Source of the DNA: Deinococcus cellulosilyticus NBRC 106333 = KACC 11606
Lineage (GTDB): Bacteria > Deinococcota > Deinococci > Deinococcales > Deinococcaceae
Length of the DNA stretch: 64,000 nt
Reading direction: 5' to 3'
Assembly (NCBI RefSeq): GCF_007990775.1
Contig: NZ_BJXB01000003.1
Span: 186,001-250,000 of the forward strand
Notes under the pieces: model-generated
The model's input: the letters and a program-made list of their open reading frames with translations, nothing else
What the model was told of the DNA's origin: nothing
Databases searched by the model: none
Translations under genes and position numbers: made by a program
Part shown: one piece after another, positions 42,903 through 53,803 of the stretch
Numbering within the stretch: position 1 is the first letter of the stretch
Layout: the number at the start of each line of letters is the position of its first letter

Positions 42903-44591
42903 ATGAAAACCAAGATTCTGAGTTTGAGTCTGTGCAGTGCTGTACTGGCTTCATGTGGATTGTCCATTGAATTGTTCCAGCCTGGAGATGTGTCTGGAAA
43001 AATTGTTTTGCCAAGCACTGTGGTCTCACAGAGCCTCAAGACCCAGCAAAACAGCCAACCGACAACCCTGGCCCAGGCCAGTGCTGTCCCTGGAGAGTAT
43101 GTGGTGCGTCTGTCTTCAGGCATGAGTGCCCAATCCATCAGCAAACAGGGACTGGAGGTGCGCCCTCTGGAGGTGAATGGTCAACCGTGGGCAGTGGTCA
43201 AGGGATCTTCATTGGCTGAAGTCAAAAACATTCCTGGAGTGGAGTATGCCCAGCCAAATTACATTTATCAGAAACTGCGGATTGTTCCCAATGACCCACT
43301 GGCACAACCCGGCAGCACCAACAACCAGTGGTACCTGTATGAAGACCTCAATGGCATTGGTGCCGACCATGCATGGGAGCGCAAGGAAGAATTCAAAAAC
43401 ACCATCAAGATTGCTGTGGTAGACGATGGCTACACCCCTCATGCGGACATGTCGGTAAACATGTTTGACCTGAGCAACCCGGGCTGCATTGCTGCAACTG
43501 GAGTCAACTGTCTGGATGCTTATGGTCGCGACGCTTCCCCTCGATATGAAGTGGAACACCTCCCGGGGGAAGAAAGTGGACTTCTGTCTCACGGCATGCA
43601 AATTGCAGGGATCATTGCTGCTGAGACAAACAACAACAGAGACATTGCAGGAATTGGTTTCAACGTTCTGAAAGTGGTTCCCGTTCGGGTCTATGACAAG
43701 CAAGGAGGCACCACCACGGAGATTCTGGCCCGTGCCATCAACACTGCTGTTGCCAGTGGTTCCAGGGTCATCAACCTCAGTTTGTGCCTCACTGAAGTGG
43801 TCAATAATCGACGGGTGTGCTACAACCCCGAGGATGGAGGCACAGATCCTTTGATTGATGCAGCGATCCTCAATGCTGACACCCAGGGTGTGACTGTGGT
43901 GGCCGCAGCAGGCAACTTTTCCAGCAACTGGGTGGGTTACCCGGCCTCCAATGAAAACACAATCTCTGTTGGTGCAACAGATCCCAGCAAAAAACGCCTG
44001 AATTTTGTCGAACAAGGACAGACTTACGGGTCCAACTATGGCCCTGGCCTGGACATGGTCGCTCCTGGCAGCAGCATTCGCACCCTCGCAATCAGTGACA
44101 CTCCTGTCTCCGACCGCACAATTCTGGATCGGGGAACCAGTTTCAGCACCCCGATGGTGGCCGCAGCAGCAGGTCTGTTGTATTCTCGTACGCCAAACCT
44201 GACCAATGATCAAGTGCGTGCCTTGTTGCGGGATTCTGGAGATGTGCCTGCAGACAGCAGCATCAACAATGCCCGGTTCCTGCGCATCGACAAAGCTCTG
44301 GCACGACTCGCTGCCACCTTGGACCCCAGCAAGTATGAAGGAAGGGTCCGCCTGATTCAGAACAATTCCACTGTCAAATCCACTGCCTACACCAAATTTG
44401 CCCCTGGAGGGAACACCCTTAACTTCAACCTTCAGGACCTGCCCGGAGGCAATTATCAGATCGTTGCAGAGGTGGCTGACAGCAGCAGCAAAGAAGTGAT
44501 TTACAAGTGCATCAGCAACATTCGAGTCAATGGCAATTGGTCCCGCAACCTGACCGTGCATTACGACAGTGGCAACCTGCCTTGCTTCTGA
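42903..44591 (+). CDS. Subtilisin-like (S8) serine protease lipoprotein
   Basis: A 562-residue exported protease. Residues 1 to 18 are a signal with lipobox VLASC. Residues about 60 to 105 resemble an I9 propeptide inhibitor (GEYVVRLSSG...). The catalytic triad is Asp174 (VVDDGYTPH), His230 (LLSHGMQ) and Ser413 (GTSFSTP), with Asn in VVAAAGNF near residue 340. A C-terminal beta domain of about 100 residues follows. The enzyme is probably anchored outside the membrane and degrades proteins for nutrition. The start has no strong ribosome-binding site; the frame extends upstream to 42834, but the lipobox fixes the start. Confidence 0.92.
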   Translation: MKTKILSLSLCSAVLASCGLSIELFQPGDVSGKIVLPSTVVSQSLKTQQNSQPTTLAQASAVPGEYVVRLSSGMSAQSISKQGLEVRPLEVNGQPWAVVKGSSLAEVKNIPGVEYAQPNYIYQKLRIVPNDPLAQPGSTNNQWYLYEDLNGIGADHAWERKEEFKNTIKIAVVDDGYTPHADMSVNMFDLSNPGCIAATGVNCLDAYGRDASPRYEVEHLPGEESGLLSHGMQIAGIIAAETNNNRDIAGIGFNVLKVVPVRVYDKQGGTTTEILARAINTAVASGSRVINLSLCLTEVVNNRRVCYNPEDGGTDPLIDAAILNADTQGVTVVAAAGNFSSNWVGYPASNENTISVGATDPSKKRLNFVEQGQTYGSNYGPGLDMVAPGSSIRTLAISDTPVSDRTILDRGTSFSTPMVAAAAGLLYSRTPNLTNDQVRALLRDSGDVPADSSINNARFLRIDKALARLAATLDPSKYEGRVRLIQNNSTVKSTAYTKFAPGGNTLNFNLQDLPGGNYQIVAEVADSSSKEVIYKCISNIRVNGNWSRNLTVHYDSGNLPCF

Positions 44592-44609
44592 TCCCACTTT
44601 CTGTTTTAA

Positions 44610-44645
44610 ACAGCTCCGGGTTTTCACGCCCGGAGCTGTTTTTTT
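44610..44645 (+). terminator. Terminator of the subtilisin-like gene
   Basis: ACAGCTCCGGG, loop TTTTCACG and CCCGGAGCTGT followed by a T run. It ends 4 bases before the -10 box of the next gene. Confidence 0.9.
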
Positions 44646-44662
44646 GGCTATAGTGGGGGGGC

Positions 44663-45799
44663 ATGCGTTTCGTGATGGTGTTCATTCTCCTTTTGCTGGC
44701 GGGTCTGACCGCTTATCTGGCCCCTCTTGCTCCTGCACTTTCGAAATACTCTGCAGTGCCCCAGACCCCGCAGACCCCCCAGGCCCTCGTGCTGGCAGGG
44801 GTGACCCCTGAATATGTGGGTTATCACCAGAAAGGGCCAGAGAAATTTGAAGGCCTCACCGACACCATTCTGGTGCTTTACTTCATGCCCCAGGAGAAAA
44901 CCCTGCGGGTGGTCAGCATCCCTCGTGACACCCTGGTGCAGGTTCCTGGCTGGGGAGGCTCGAAAGTCAACAGTGCCAACGTACGGGGTGGCCCTGACAT
45001 GATGCGCACCGTCATCTCTGGATTGATTGGGGTGCCCATTGATGGGGTGGTGCTGGTCAGCCTCGGAGGGGTCAAGGACGTCACCAATGCCCTTGGTGGT
45101 GTGGTGGTGGATGTGCCCCAGGAAATGAAATACCAGGACACCGCAGCACAACTGAACATCGACCTCAAACCCGGCGTGCAGAAACTGGATGGTGAACAGG
45201 CAGAAGGCTTTCTGCGTTTCAGACATGACCGGCTGGGAGACATTGGACGGGTGCAGCGCCAGCAGCAGTTCCTGCAGGCTTTTATGGAAACCCTCAGGTC
45301 TCCTGCAGGTCTCTATAAGCTGCCCCAGGTTTTTGGTGCAGGATACCAGAACACCAGAATCAACCTGTCCAGAGAAGCTGCAGGCCGCTGGTACGGTGCC
45401 CTGCTGTCCCGCCCACAGCTGGAGATGGTCATGCTCCCAGGCCGTTTTGCCAATTACGGAGCAAGTTTCTGGGACCCGGATGAAGCTGGGATTCAGGACA
45501 TCTTCAATGCCAGAGGCCCTGTGAACCCCCTGGAGGCCAGCATCACCATCATGAATGTGGGCGCACCTGCGGGTGCAGCCAGACGCCTCAAAGCCCGCCT
45601 GGACCAGATGGGGTACCGCAATGTGCAGGTCAGTGACCTCAGGGACGGCAACCCCAGCGAGAGCGTGGTCATCACCCCTCAGGATGCAGTTGCACAGAAG
45701 CTCCAGCAGGACACCGGACAGCTGAAGGCCATGAAGGCAGATGCAGGTCTCCCAGGTGTGGATGCCACCATCAAACTGGGTTCTGACTGGAAAGAGTGA
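44663..45799 (+). CDS. LytR-CpsA-Psr (LCP) family protein
   Basis: A 378-residue membrane-anchored protein with one N-terminal segment (residues 3 to 22). The LCP core contains TDTILVLYF, VSIPRDTLVQVPGWGGSKVNSANVRGG, VDGVVLVSLGG-like and LRFRHDRLGDIGRVQRQQQFLQA, all characteristic, with the Arg and Asp residues that hold the pyrophosphate. Residues 290 to 378 are a LytR-C domain. Such proteins transfer polymers from lipid carriers to peptidoglycan. TATAGT lies 8 bases before the ATG (leaderless or very short leader). The gene is followed by the alpha-glucosidase. Confidence 0.9.
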   Translation: MRFVMVFILLLLAGLTAYLAPLAPALSKYSAVPQTPQTPQALVLAGVTPEYVGYHQKGPEKFEGLTDTILVLYFMPQEKTLRVVSIPRDTLVQVPGWGGSKVNSANVRGGPDMMRTVISGLIGVPIDGVVLVSLGGVKDVTNALGGVVVDVPQEMKYQDTAAQLNIDLKPGVQKLDGEQAEGFLRFRHDRLGDIGRVQRQQQFLQAFMETLRSPAGLYKLPQVFGAGYQNTRINLSREAAGRWYGALLSRPQLEMVMLPGRFANYGASFWDPDEAGIQDIFNARGPVNPLEASITIMNVGAPAGAARRLKARLDQMGYRNVQVSDLRDGNPSESVVITPQDAVAQKLQQDTGQLKAMKADAGLPGVDATIKLGSDWKE

Positions 45800-45865
45800 G
45801 TGTTGTTCACACCCAACATGCACCACCTGACTTCTCTTTCTCCCATCTTCAGGTAGGATGGGGGC

Positions 45866-47461
45866 ATGCAAGAGAACCTGTTGTGGTGGCAATCCGGCAT
45901 CATCTACCAGATCTACCCCAGATCCTTCAAGGACTCCAACAGCGATGGGATCGGCGATTTAAAAGGCATCATCGAGAAACTCGATTACCTCGAAAGCCTG
46001 GGCATCAAGTCCATCTGGCTTTCACCGATCTTCCCGAGCCCCATGGCCGACTTCGGGTACGACGTCGCAGATTACTGTGACATCCATCCGATGTTCGGCA
46101 CGCTGGAGGACTTCGATGAGCTCACCGAGAAAGCCCACGCCCGGGGCATGAAAATCATGCTGGACCTGGTGCCCAACCACACCAGTGACCAGCACCCCTG
46201 GTTTCTGGAGGCCCGCTCCAGCCGGGACAACCCCAAACGGGACTGGTACATCTGGAAAGACCCGAAAGAAGACGGCAGTGCCCCCAACAACTGGACCAGT
46301 TTCTTTGGGCCCAGCGCATGGACCCTGGATGAGGCCAGTGGGCAGTACTACCTGCACCAGTTCCTCAGCAGCCAGCCTGAACTGAACTGGCAAAACCCTG
46401 AAGTGCGGGAAGCCGTGTACGAGAGCATGCGCTTCTGGTTGCGCAGGGGCGTGGACGGCTTCCGGGTGGATGTGATCTGGCTGCTCGGCAAGCACCAGGA
46501 CTTCCTGGACGAGCCCGAAAACCCCCTGTGGCAGGAAGGCCAGCAGAACCACTGGAAACTCATTCATGTGTACACCCAGGACCAGCCTGAGACCCACGAA
46601 TACGTCCGGGAGATGCGCAAGGTCCTTGATGAATTCGACGAGCGCATGATGGTCGGCGAAATCTACCTGCCCTTCGACAACCTGGTCGCCTACTATGGCG
46701 AGAACAACGACGCCGTACACCTTCCCTTCAATTTCAGTCTGATCCTCAGCACCTGGGACGCCCAGGCCGTGCGGGACCTCGCAGATGAGTACGACCAGAA
46801 GGTCGGCAAAGGCTGGCCCAACTGGGTGCTTGGGAACCACGATCAGAGCCGCATTGCAAGCCGCATTGGGCCCCAGTATGCCCGTATGGCACAGATGCTG
46901 CTCCTCACCCTGCGTGGCACCCCCACCTGTTACTACGGCGATGAGATCGGCATGGAAGATGTCGAAATCCCCTTCGAGAAAATGCAGGACCCCGCAGGCC
47001 TCCAGCAGCCGGGTGTCAAAGGGGCCAGCCGTGACCCCGAGCGCACCCCCATGCAGTGGGACGACAGTGAAAACGCAGGTTTCAGCGACGTGGAACCCTG
47101 GCTTCCCCTCGCTCCCAATTTCCGTGATGTCAACGTGGCAAAACAGGAACAGGACCCGAACAGCTTCCTGAATTACTTCCGGGGTCTCGTGAAACTGCGC
47201 CAGAGCACCCCTGCCCTTTATGCTGGCGATTACGAGAGCGTGGACTCCGGTCACCCTGATGTCTTTGCCTTCAAACGCTACACCGATGACCAGACGGTTC
47301 TGGTGGTCCTCAATTTTTCCGAAGAAGGCCAGAGCGTGGACCTCTCAGAAATCAACATGGTCGGTCAGGTGCTGTACAGCACCCGTGGTGAAGCAGGAGA
47401 GAGGCTTCTGCTTGAAACCCTGATCCTTGGGCCCTGTGAAGGGATGATTCTGAAGATTTAA
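45866..47461 (+). CDS. GH13 alpha-glucosidase
   Basis: A 531-residue cytoplasmic glycoside hydrolase of the oligo-1,6-glucosidase/alpha-glucosidase subgroup. The catalytic residues are Asp202 in GFRVDVIW, Glu265 in MMVGEIY and Asp326 in LGNHDQSR; the other conserved regions (DLVPNHTSDQH, GDEIGMED) are present. Substrate is likely maltose, isomaltose or short malto-oligosaccharides. No signal peptide. TAGGAT lies 6 bases before the ATG, predicting a leaderless mRNA. It is not in a sugar operon here; the only close neighbour is the LCP gene upstream. Confidence 0.92.
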   Translation: MQENLLWWQSGIIYQIYPRSFKDSNSDGIGDLKGIIEKLDYLESLGIKSIWLSPIFPSPMADFGYDVADYCDIHPMFGTLEDFDELTEKAHARGMKIMLDLVPNHTSDQHPWFLEARSSRDNPKRDWYIWKDPKEDGSAPNNWTSFFGPSAWTLDEASGQYYLHQFLSSQPELNWQNPEVREAVYESMRFWLRRGVDGFRVDVIWLLGKHQDFLDEPENPLWQEGQQNHWKLIHVYTQDQPETHEYVREMRKVLDEFDERMMVGEIYLPFDNLVAYYGENNDAVHLPFNFSLILSTWDAQAVRDLADEYDQKVGKGWPNWVLGNHDQSRIASRIGPQYARMAQMLLLTLRGTPTCYYGDEIGMEDVEIPFEKMQDPAGLQQPGVKGASRDPERTPMQWDDSENAGFSDVEPWLPLAPNFRDVNVAKQEQDPNSFLNYFRGLVKLRQSTPALYAGDYESVDSGHPDVFAFKRYTDDQTVLVVLNFSEEGQSVDLSEINMVGQVLYSTRGEAGERLLLETLILGPCEGMILKI

Positions 47462-47471
47462 ACGATGTGAA

Positions 47472-47504
47472 CTGAAAAGGCAAGCCGCAGGTTTGCCTTT
47501 TCAG
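47472..47504 (+). terminator. Terminator of the alpha-glucosidase gene
   Basis: CTGAAAAGGCAA, a 9-base loop and TTGCCTTTTCAG. The stem itself carries the T run. Confidence 0.8.
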
Positions 47505-47556
47505 CTTGTACAAACCATCCAACCTTCTGCGTTCGCCCAATCCCTGACCTTTCCCG

Positions 47557-47562
47557 TATAAT
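47557..47562 (+). promoter_or_regulatory. -10 box of guaA promoter
   Basis: A perfect TATAAT. The -35 region is weak. Transcription would start near 47569, giving a leader of about 140 bases before guaA. Confidence 0.65.
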
Positions 47563-47572
47563 TCAATGGAAT

Positions 47573-47595
47573 TTCTGACGGCGAAAGCCGCAGAA
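47573..47595 (+). promoter_or_regulatory. Hairpin in the guaA leader
   Basis: TTCTG-A-CGGC, GAAA tetraloop, GCCG-CAGAA: nine base pairs with one bulged A. A run of T (TCTTTTTTG near 47609) follows after 13 bases. This long leader could regulate guaA by RNA structure. It does not match the guanine, PRPP or preQ1 riboswitch consensus that I can recognise. Confidence 0.4.
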
Positions 47596-47708
47596 TGTCG
47601 GGTTGGTCTTTTTTGAGGCGCAGTCAGACACCCATCAAACAGGTTCTGGCTCTTTTTTTCGGTTGCAGGGCAGGCTCCCTGTGCCGTGTGATAATTCAGG
47701 AGGCTCCT

Positions 47709-49226
<1,518 letters not shown>

Positions 49227-49238
49227 TTTGAACCGCAA

Positions 49239-49272
49239 TGAAGGGCGCAGACATCCGGTGCTGCGCCCTTCA
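49239..49272 (+). terminator. Hairpin after guaA
   Basis: TGAAGGGCGCAG, 10 bases and CTGCGCCCTTCA: a strong stem 12 bases after the stop, but without a T run. Confidence 0.65.
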
Positions 49273-49331
49273 CACTGGATGAAACCCTGAGCCAGTCACG
49301 CTCGTATTTGTTAACAGTGAGGTTTTGAACC

Positions 49332-49547
49332 ATGAAAGGAAATCTGACCGAAAACATCCTGAAGATCGTGGGCATCGTGATTGCCGCGATCATCGTCCTG
49401 TGGCTGCTGGGCTTTTTGTTCCAGTTGCTGGGTGGCATCTTTATTGGCCTTGTTGGCCTGCTGAAAGGCCTCCTGCGTTTCCTGATCATCGCAGGCATCG
49501 TGGGTGGCGTGGTGTACCTGATCGTGTCGCTGCTGAAAAAGAAGTAG
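49332..49547 (+). CDS. Small hydrophobic membrane protein
   Basis: A 71-residue protein with two hydrophobic segments (residues 10 to 35 and 40 to 66), Gly and Leu rich, ending in LLKKK. GTGAGG lies nine bases before the ATG. No family is recognised. It stands between guaA and its own terminator as a single-gene unit. Confidence 0.65.
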   Translation: MKGNLTENILKIVGIVIAAIIVLWLLGFLFQLLGGIFIGLVGLLKGLLRFLIIAGIVGGVVYLIVSLLKKK

Positions 49548-49582
49548 ACAGTGCACAGGTCTTGATCTGGACGTGAAAGAAA

Positions 49583-49613
49583 ACACCCTGGAGAGCAACT
49601 CCAGGGTGTTTTT
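49583..49613. terminator. Terminator of the small membrane protein gene
   Basis: ACACCCTGGAG, loop AGCAA and CTCCAGGGTGT, with TTTTT after it. A-rich flank allows partial use by icd from the other side. Confidence 0.85.
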
Positions 49614-49655
49614 GCTGACAGCTGATCAAGGGTGAGCCATCGGCCCACCCCTACA
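49614..49655 (+). repeat. Two heptads followed by GGTGAGCC-type repeat, copy 3
   Basis: GCTGACA and GCTGATC (49614-49627) lead directly into GGTGAGCCATCGGCCCACCC and CTACA (49631-49655). Both repeat families meet here, two bases before the icd stop codon. Confidence 0.65.
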
Positions 49656-49657
49656 GA

Positions 49658-50896
<1,239 letters not shown>

Positions 50897-50930
50897 GAAT
50901 AAAACCTCCGTAAGGCTCACTTTAAGTGCT

Positions 50931-50945
50931 GTGTATCAGGTACAC
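50931..50945. promoter_or_regulatory. Candidate operator upstream of icd
   Basis: GTGTA, 5 bases and TACAC: a short perfect inverted repeat 35 bases before the icd start. It may overlap the promoter. Evidence is limited to symmetry. Confidence 0.35.
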
Positions 50946-51054
50946 TAAATGACTTGTGCGGATGAATCAACCAAGAGACCCGTAACTGCATGACAGACAG
51001 TCCAATGCACAATTTGTCTGAAGTGCCTGCGGATCTCCAAGGGATGGGCCGTCC

Positions 51055-51645
51055 TCAGTTGCTGTTTGCAGAAGGCAACTGGTCCAGGAAGGTCTTGAAA
51101 TCACTGATGCTGGTGCTGACCAGGAAACCATTTCCATGAATTTCGTTGAAACTGCGCACGCCGGGGTCTCCATACACCTGAAACACTGGTGATTCCTCCA
51201 GAGGGTTGAAGTACAGGGTCACACCTCCTGCCAGGATGTTGCTGGTGCATTTCTGCCCGAAATCCTTCAGGAAGCAGAACTTGTAGAACTGCTCGGTGGG
51301 CTGTTCTCGAACTTCAGGATAGAACCCTTTGACTTCGATCAGTTTGGTGGTGGGCATGTAGACGATGCCCCCTTCCTGAACGGTCACCCGGTAGTTTCCT
51401 TTGCGATACAGGGCATACAGGCGGCTGTCAACTGCACCCCCATCAACAGCAATCTTGCTGCCAATCAGTACAGCAGTTTCGTTGCCCGAGATGGCAACTT
51501 CAAAAGTGCGGGGCTGGTTTTCACCAACCACGACAAAAGGGTAATAATTCTTGACTCTGGAAATGGTTTCGGCTGCAGGTCCGCTGGCAGTGGGCGCACA
51601 GGCCCCGAGCAGCAGAACCCCTAAGAACCACGGGCGTTTCAGCAT
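51055..51645 (-). CDS. Hypothetical lipoprotein
   Basis: A 196-residue exported lipoprotein. The start ATG at 51645 follows GGAGG, and the signal MLKRPWFLGVLLLGAC has lipidated Cys16. The mature part is beta-rich with two Cys (CFLKDFGQKC) likely in a disulfide. No family is recognised. It follows the next minus-strand gene after a terminator, so it is transcribed separately. Confidence 0.65.
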   Translation of the reverse strand: MLKRPWFLGVLLLGACAPTASGPAAETISRVKNYYPFVVVGENQPRTFEVAISGNETAVLIGSKIAVDGGAVDSRLYALYRKGNYRVTVQEGGIVYMPTTKLIEVKGFYPEVREQPTEQFYKFCFLKDFGQKCTSNILAGGVTLYFNPLEESPVFQVYGDPGVRSFNEIHGNGFLVSTSISDFKTFLDQLPSANSN

Positions 51646-51707
51646 TGATGTCCTCCAAACACTGCAATTATAGAGATTTGAGTTTAGAAGAAAGTGTAAA
51701 GCATAAA

Positions 51708-51738
51708 GCCTGCCCTGGAGATGACCTCCAGGGCAGGC
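51708..51738 (-). terminator. Terminator of the metallo-hydrolase gene
   Basis: GCCTGCCCTGGAG, a 5-base loop and CTCCAGGGCAGGC, between the stop at 51752 and the next minus-strand gene. The minus-strand 3' side has TTTATG. Confidence 0.8.
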
Positions 51739-51751
51739 CTTGATTCTGGAT

Positions 51752-52687
51752 TCAGAACTTGAAGAAAGTGGGGATGAACTCGTATCCCACGTCCTTTTTG
51801 ATGATGTTGCCCACACCAGGCCAGGCGTAGTGGTATCCCACCACTGTCAGGCGGTCATTTGCAGCCTGTTCAAAGATGCGTTTGCGGGTCGCCACTGCCG
51901 TTTCAGGGCTGGAATCAAAGCCCAGATAGTGCTCGGGGTACATCAGAGACAGGACGTAATGTCCCCCTGCATCTCCGAAGTGCATGACTTTGTTCTCACC
52001 CGAGGTGGCAAGCACGGCCATGTGGCCCACGGTGTGACCAGGGGTCAGAACGCCGACCAGACCAGGAACAATCTCGCCTCCATCCTGAATGAAGGTGAAG
52101 CGGTCCTTGAAGGCCACGATGTTCTTGTTGAAGCCTGCATTGTTCTGGCTGGCCCAGAAATCGTATTCGGTCTGGCCCATCACCAGTCTGGCTTTGCCAA
52201 ACACGGATTTGCCTTCTGCATCGCTCATGCCGCCAATGTGGTCCCCGTGACCGTGGGTGATGAACACCGTGTCAATGTCATCCGGGCTGTATCCGGCGTT
52301 TCTCAGGTTCTGCACCATCTGGCCTGCGGTCCCTCCACGTCCGGTATCGATCAGCACTTTGTTTTTTCCGGTGTCGATCAGCATGGGATTGTAATTGTTG
52401 GTGAAGGGCTCCACAGGAACGAAGCGGCTTCTGAGGACGTTGGCAAACTCTTCCTGTTTGCCGGGGTTGGCCCCCCAGTTGGGGAAGGCGCTGCCTCCGG
52501 TGGTCTGGCCGTCGCTGAGGACCACAAAAGTAAAATCTCCGAGTTTAAAACGGTAGAATCCTGCGCCATTGGGCAGGCTCATGCGGTTCTCCTGTGCCCG
52601 TGCGCCTGAGTGCAGCCCTGCTGCGAGCAGCATGGAGCTTCCTCCAAGAAGCCTGAGTGTGTTGCGGCGAGAGAGTCCCTTGGTCAC
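51752..52687 (-). CDS. Tat-exported metallo-beta-lactamase-fold hydrolase
   Basis: A 311-residue hydrolase. The GTG at 52687 follows AGGAGG; the N-terminus has SRRNTLRLLGG, a twin-arginine signal, then a hydrophobic stretch ending in ARA. The metal site is HGHGDHIGG with further ligands in TPGHTVGH and FGDAGGH. Members of this family include quorum-quenching lactonases and methyl parathion hydrolase-like enzymes (TGRGGTAGQMVQNL and NAGYSPDDID are typical), so ester or lactone hydrolysis in the periplasm is plausible. The folded export through Tat fits a metal enzyme. Confidence 0.88.
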   Translation of the reverse strand: MTKGLSRRNTLRLLGGSSMLLAAGLHSGARAQENRMSLPNGAGFYRFKLGDFTFVVLSDGQTTGGSAFPNWGANPGKQEEFANVLRSRFVPVEPFTNNYNPMLIDTGKNKVLIDTGRGGTAGQMVQNLRNAGYSPDDIDTVFITHGHGDHIGGMSDAEGKSVFGKARLVMGQTEYDFWASQNNAGFNKNIVAFKDRFTFIQDGGEIVPGLVGVLTPGHTVGHMAVLATSGENKVMHFGDAGGHYVLSLMYPEHYLGFDSSPETAVATRKRIFEQAANDRLTVVGYHYAWPGVGNIIKKDVGYEFIPTFFKF

Positions 52688-52796
52688 CTGAAAACACCTC
52701 CTGAATTTGACCGGATGGTCGTTTTCAGTGTTTCTGAGATCGTGCACAAAAAATCTAGTAAATGTCACAGTTCAAGTTTGAACTGTATCAAAGCAA

Positions 52797-52823
52797 ACCA
52801 TCCAGAGCGAAACTCTGGATGGT
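52797..52823 (-). terminator. Terminator of the 276-residue lipoprotein gene
   Basis: ACCATCCAGAG, loop CGAAA and CTCTGGATGGT, 28 bases after the stop codon on the minus strand, followed there by TTTGCTTTG. Confidence 0.75.
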
Positions 52824-52850
52824 CGGAATGAAAAAGATGAAGATGGATGC

Positions 52851-53681
52851 TTACTGCACGGTGTACTGGTCGCAACCCGTGTAGGTGATGGTGACAGAGG
52901 TTCCGTCGGCAGTGAACTTGATGGTTCCACTTTCGATGCCCTCGCACTCCTGGTCGTAGTTTACATCTCCATCGAAGGAGATTTCTCCGGCGAAGCTTTC
53001 ATTGCCTGCAGTGGCGCTCACCTTCAGGTTGCCATCGTATTTCAGGTGTGCAGTGGTTTCGGTCCACTCCAGGGTGATGTTTTCAGTGACATTGTAATTG
53101 GCTTTGAAGGTCTGACCCTCCATGGTGCCATTCATGTCCATCTTGTTGTAAGAAGAAGCCTTGTAGCCATTCTTGCCGGCCAGAGGGGTCAGGTCAGAGC
53201 CGTATTCCAGTTTGGTGGTCAGATCACTGTCTTCAGACTTCAGGGTGATGTCCTGGTTGCCTCCGTACATGAAACCACTCTGGCTGTCGCTGTCGTTTTT
53301 GTCCTCCACATTGTTGGTGCCCTTGAAACCCATCTGCAGCCCTTCAAGGTTGAAGTTGCAGTTCAGGGTTCCGGTGGCCTTGGCGTAGATGCCATCCTCA
53401 TCCTGATCGGCAGTGTTTCCACTCAGGGTGTAGCAGGACTCGTCTTGCTGTTTTTTGACCGCAGTGGGGCTGATGGAACCACCAAACAGGCCAACATTGG
53501 GGGCCATGAAGGCATCGGCATCGGACTGCACCATGCGGTCTGCATCGGCATTGATGGATTTGATGATGTCTTCAGCGACGCTGCTGAGCTGGTTCTTGGT
53601 CAGTTTCTGAGGCGCAGGGGTCTGGGTCCCGCAGGCTGCGAGCAAAACGGTGACGGTGATAAGGGCAATGGTTTTCTTCAT
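52851..53681 (-). CDS. Hypothetical Asp/Asn-rich lipoprotein
   Basis: A 276-residue lipoprotein with AGGAGG before the ATG at 53681 and a lipobox LLAACG. The mature part is acidic and beta-strand-rich, with repeated Asp/Asn/Ser-rich turns (EDKNDSDSQSG; KSEDSDLTTK) that could bind calcium. Cysteines are near residues 95 and 112 and in two near the C-terminus (QECEG, TGCDQ). No family is recognised. A translocated single-gene unit. Confidence 0.65.
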   Translation of the reverse strand: MKKTIALITVTVLLAACGTQTPAPQKLTKNQLSSVAEDIIKSINADADRMVQSDADAFMAPNVGLFGGSISPTAVKKQQDESCYTLSGNTADQDEDGIYAKATGTLNCNFNLEGLQMGFKGTNNVEDKNDSDSQSGFMYGGNQDITLKSEDSDLTTKLEYGSDLTPLAGKNGYKASSYNKMDMNGTMEGQTFKANYNVTENITLEWTETTAHLKYDGNLKVSATAGNESFAGEISFDGDVNYDQECEGIESGTIKFTADGTSVTITYTGCDQYTVQ

Positions 53682-53773
53682 GGTTCGCACCTCCTGGGTG
53701 TGCATGTGAAAGTGTATCCACAGGCAACTTCAGGAGGTGTGATGAAATCGTGCACAATTTTTCGGGTTTTGTG

Positions 53774-53803
53774 CTGTCACTTCGATGAAGCTCAAAGTGA
53801 CAG
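53774..53803 (-). terminator. Hairpin at the end of murE
   Basis: CTGTCACTT and AAGTGACAG with 12 bases between, overlapping the last codons of murE (stop at 53792). No T run follows, so the terminator function is doubtful. Confidence 0.45.

Noticed and set aside
46022..47254. Minus-strand frame opposite the alpha-glucosidase
   Set aside because: Shadow frame; no start signal and no protein-like motifs.
47560..47708. Purine (guanine) riboswitch before guaA
   Set aside because: The three-way junction consensus with its two kissing loops is not recognisable; only a single bulged hairpin is seen.
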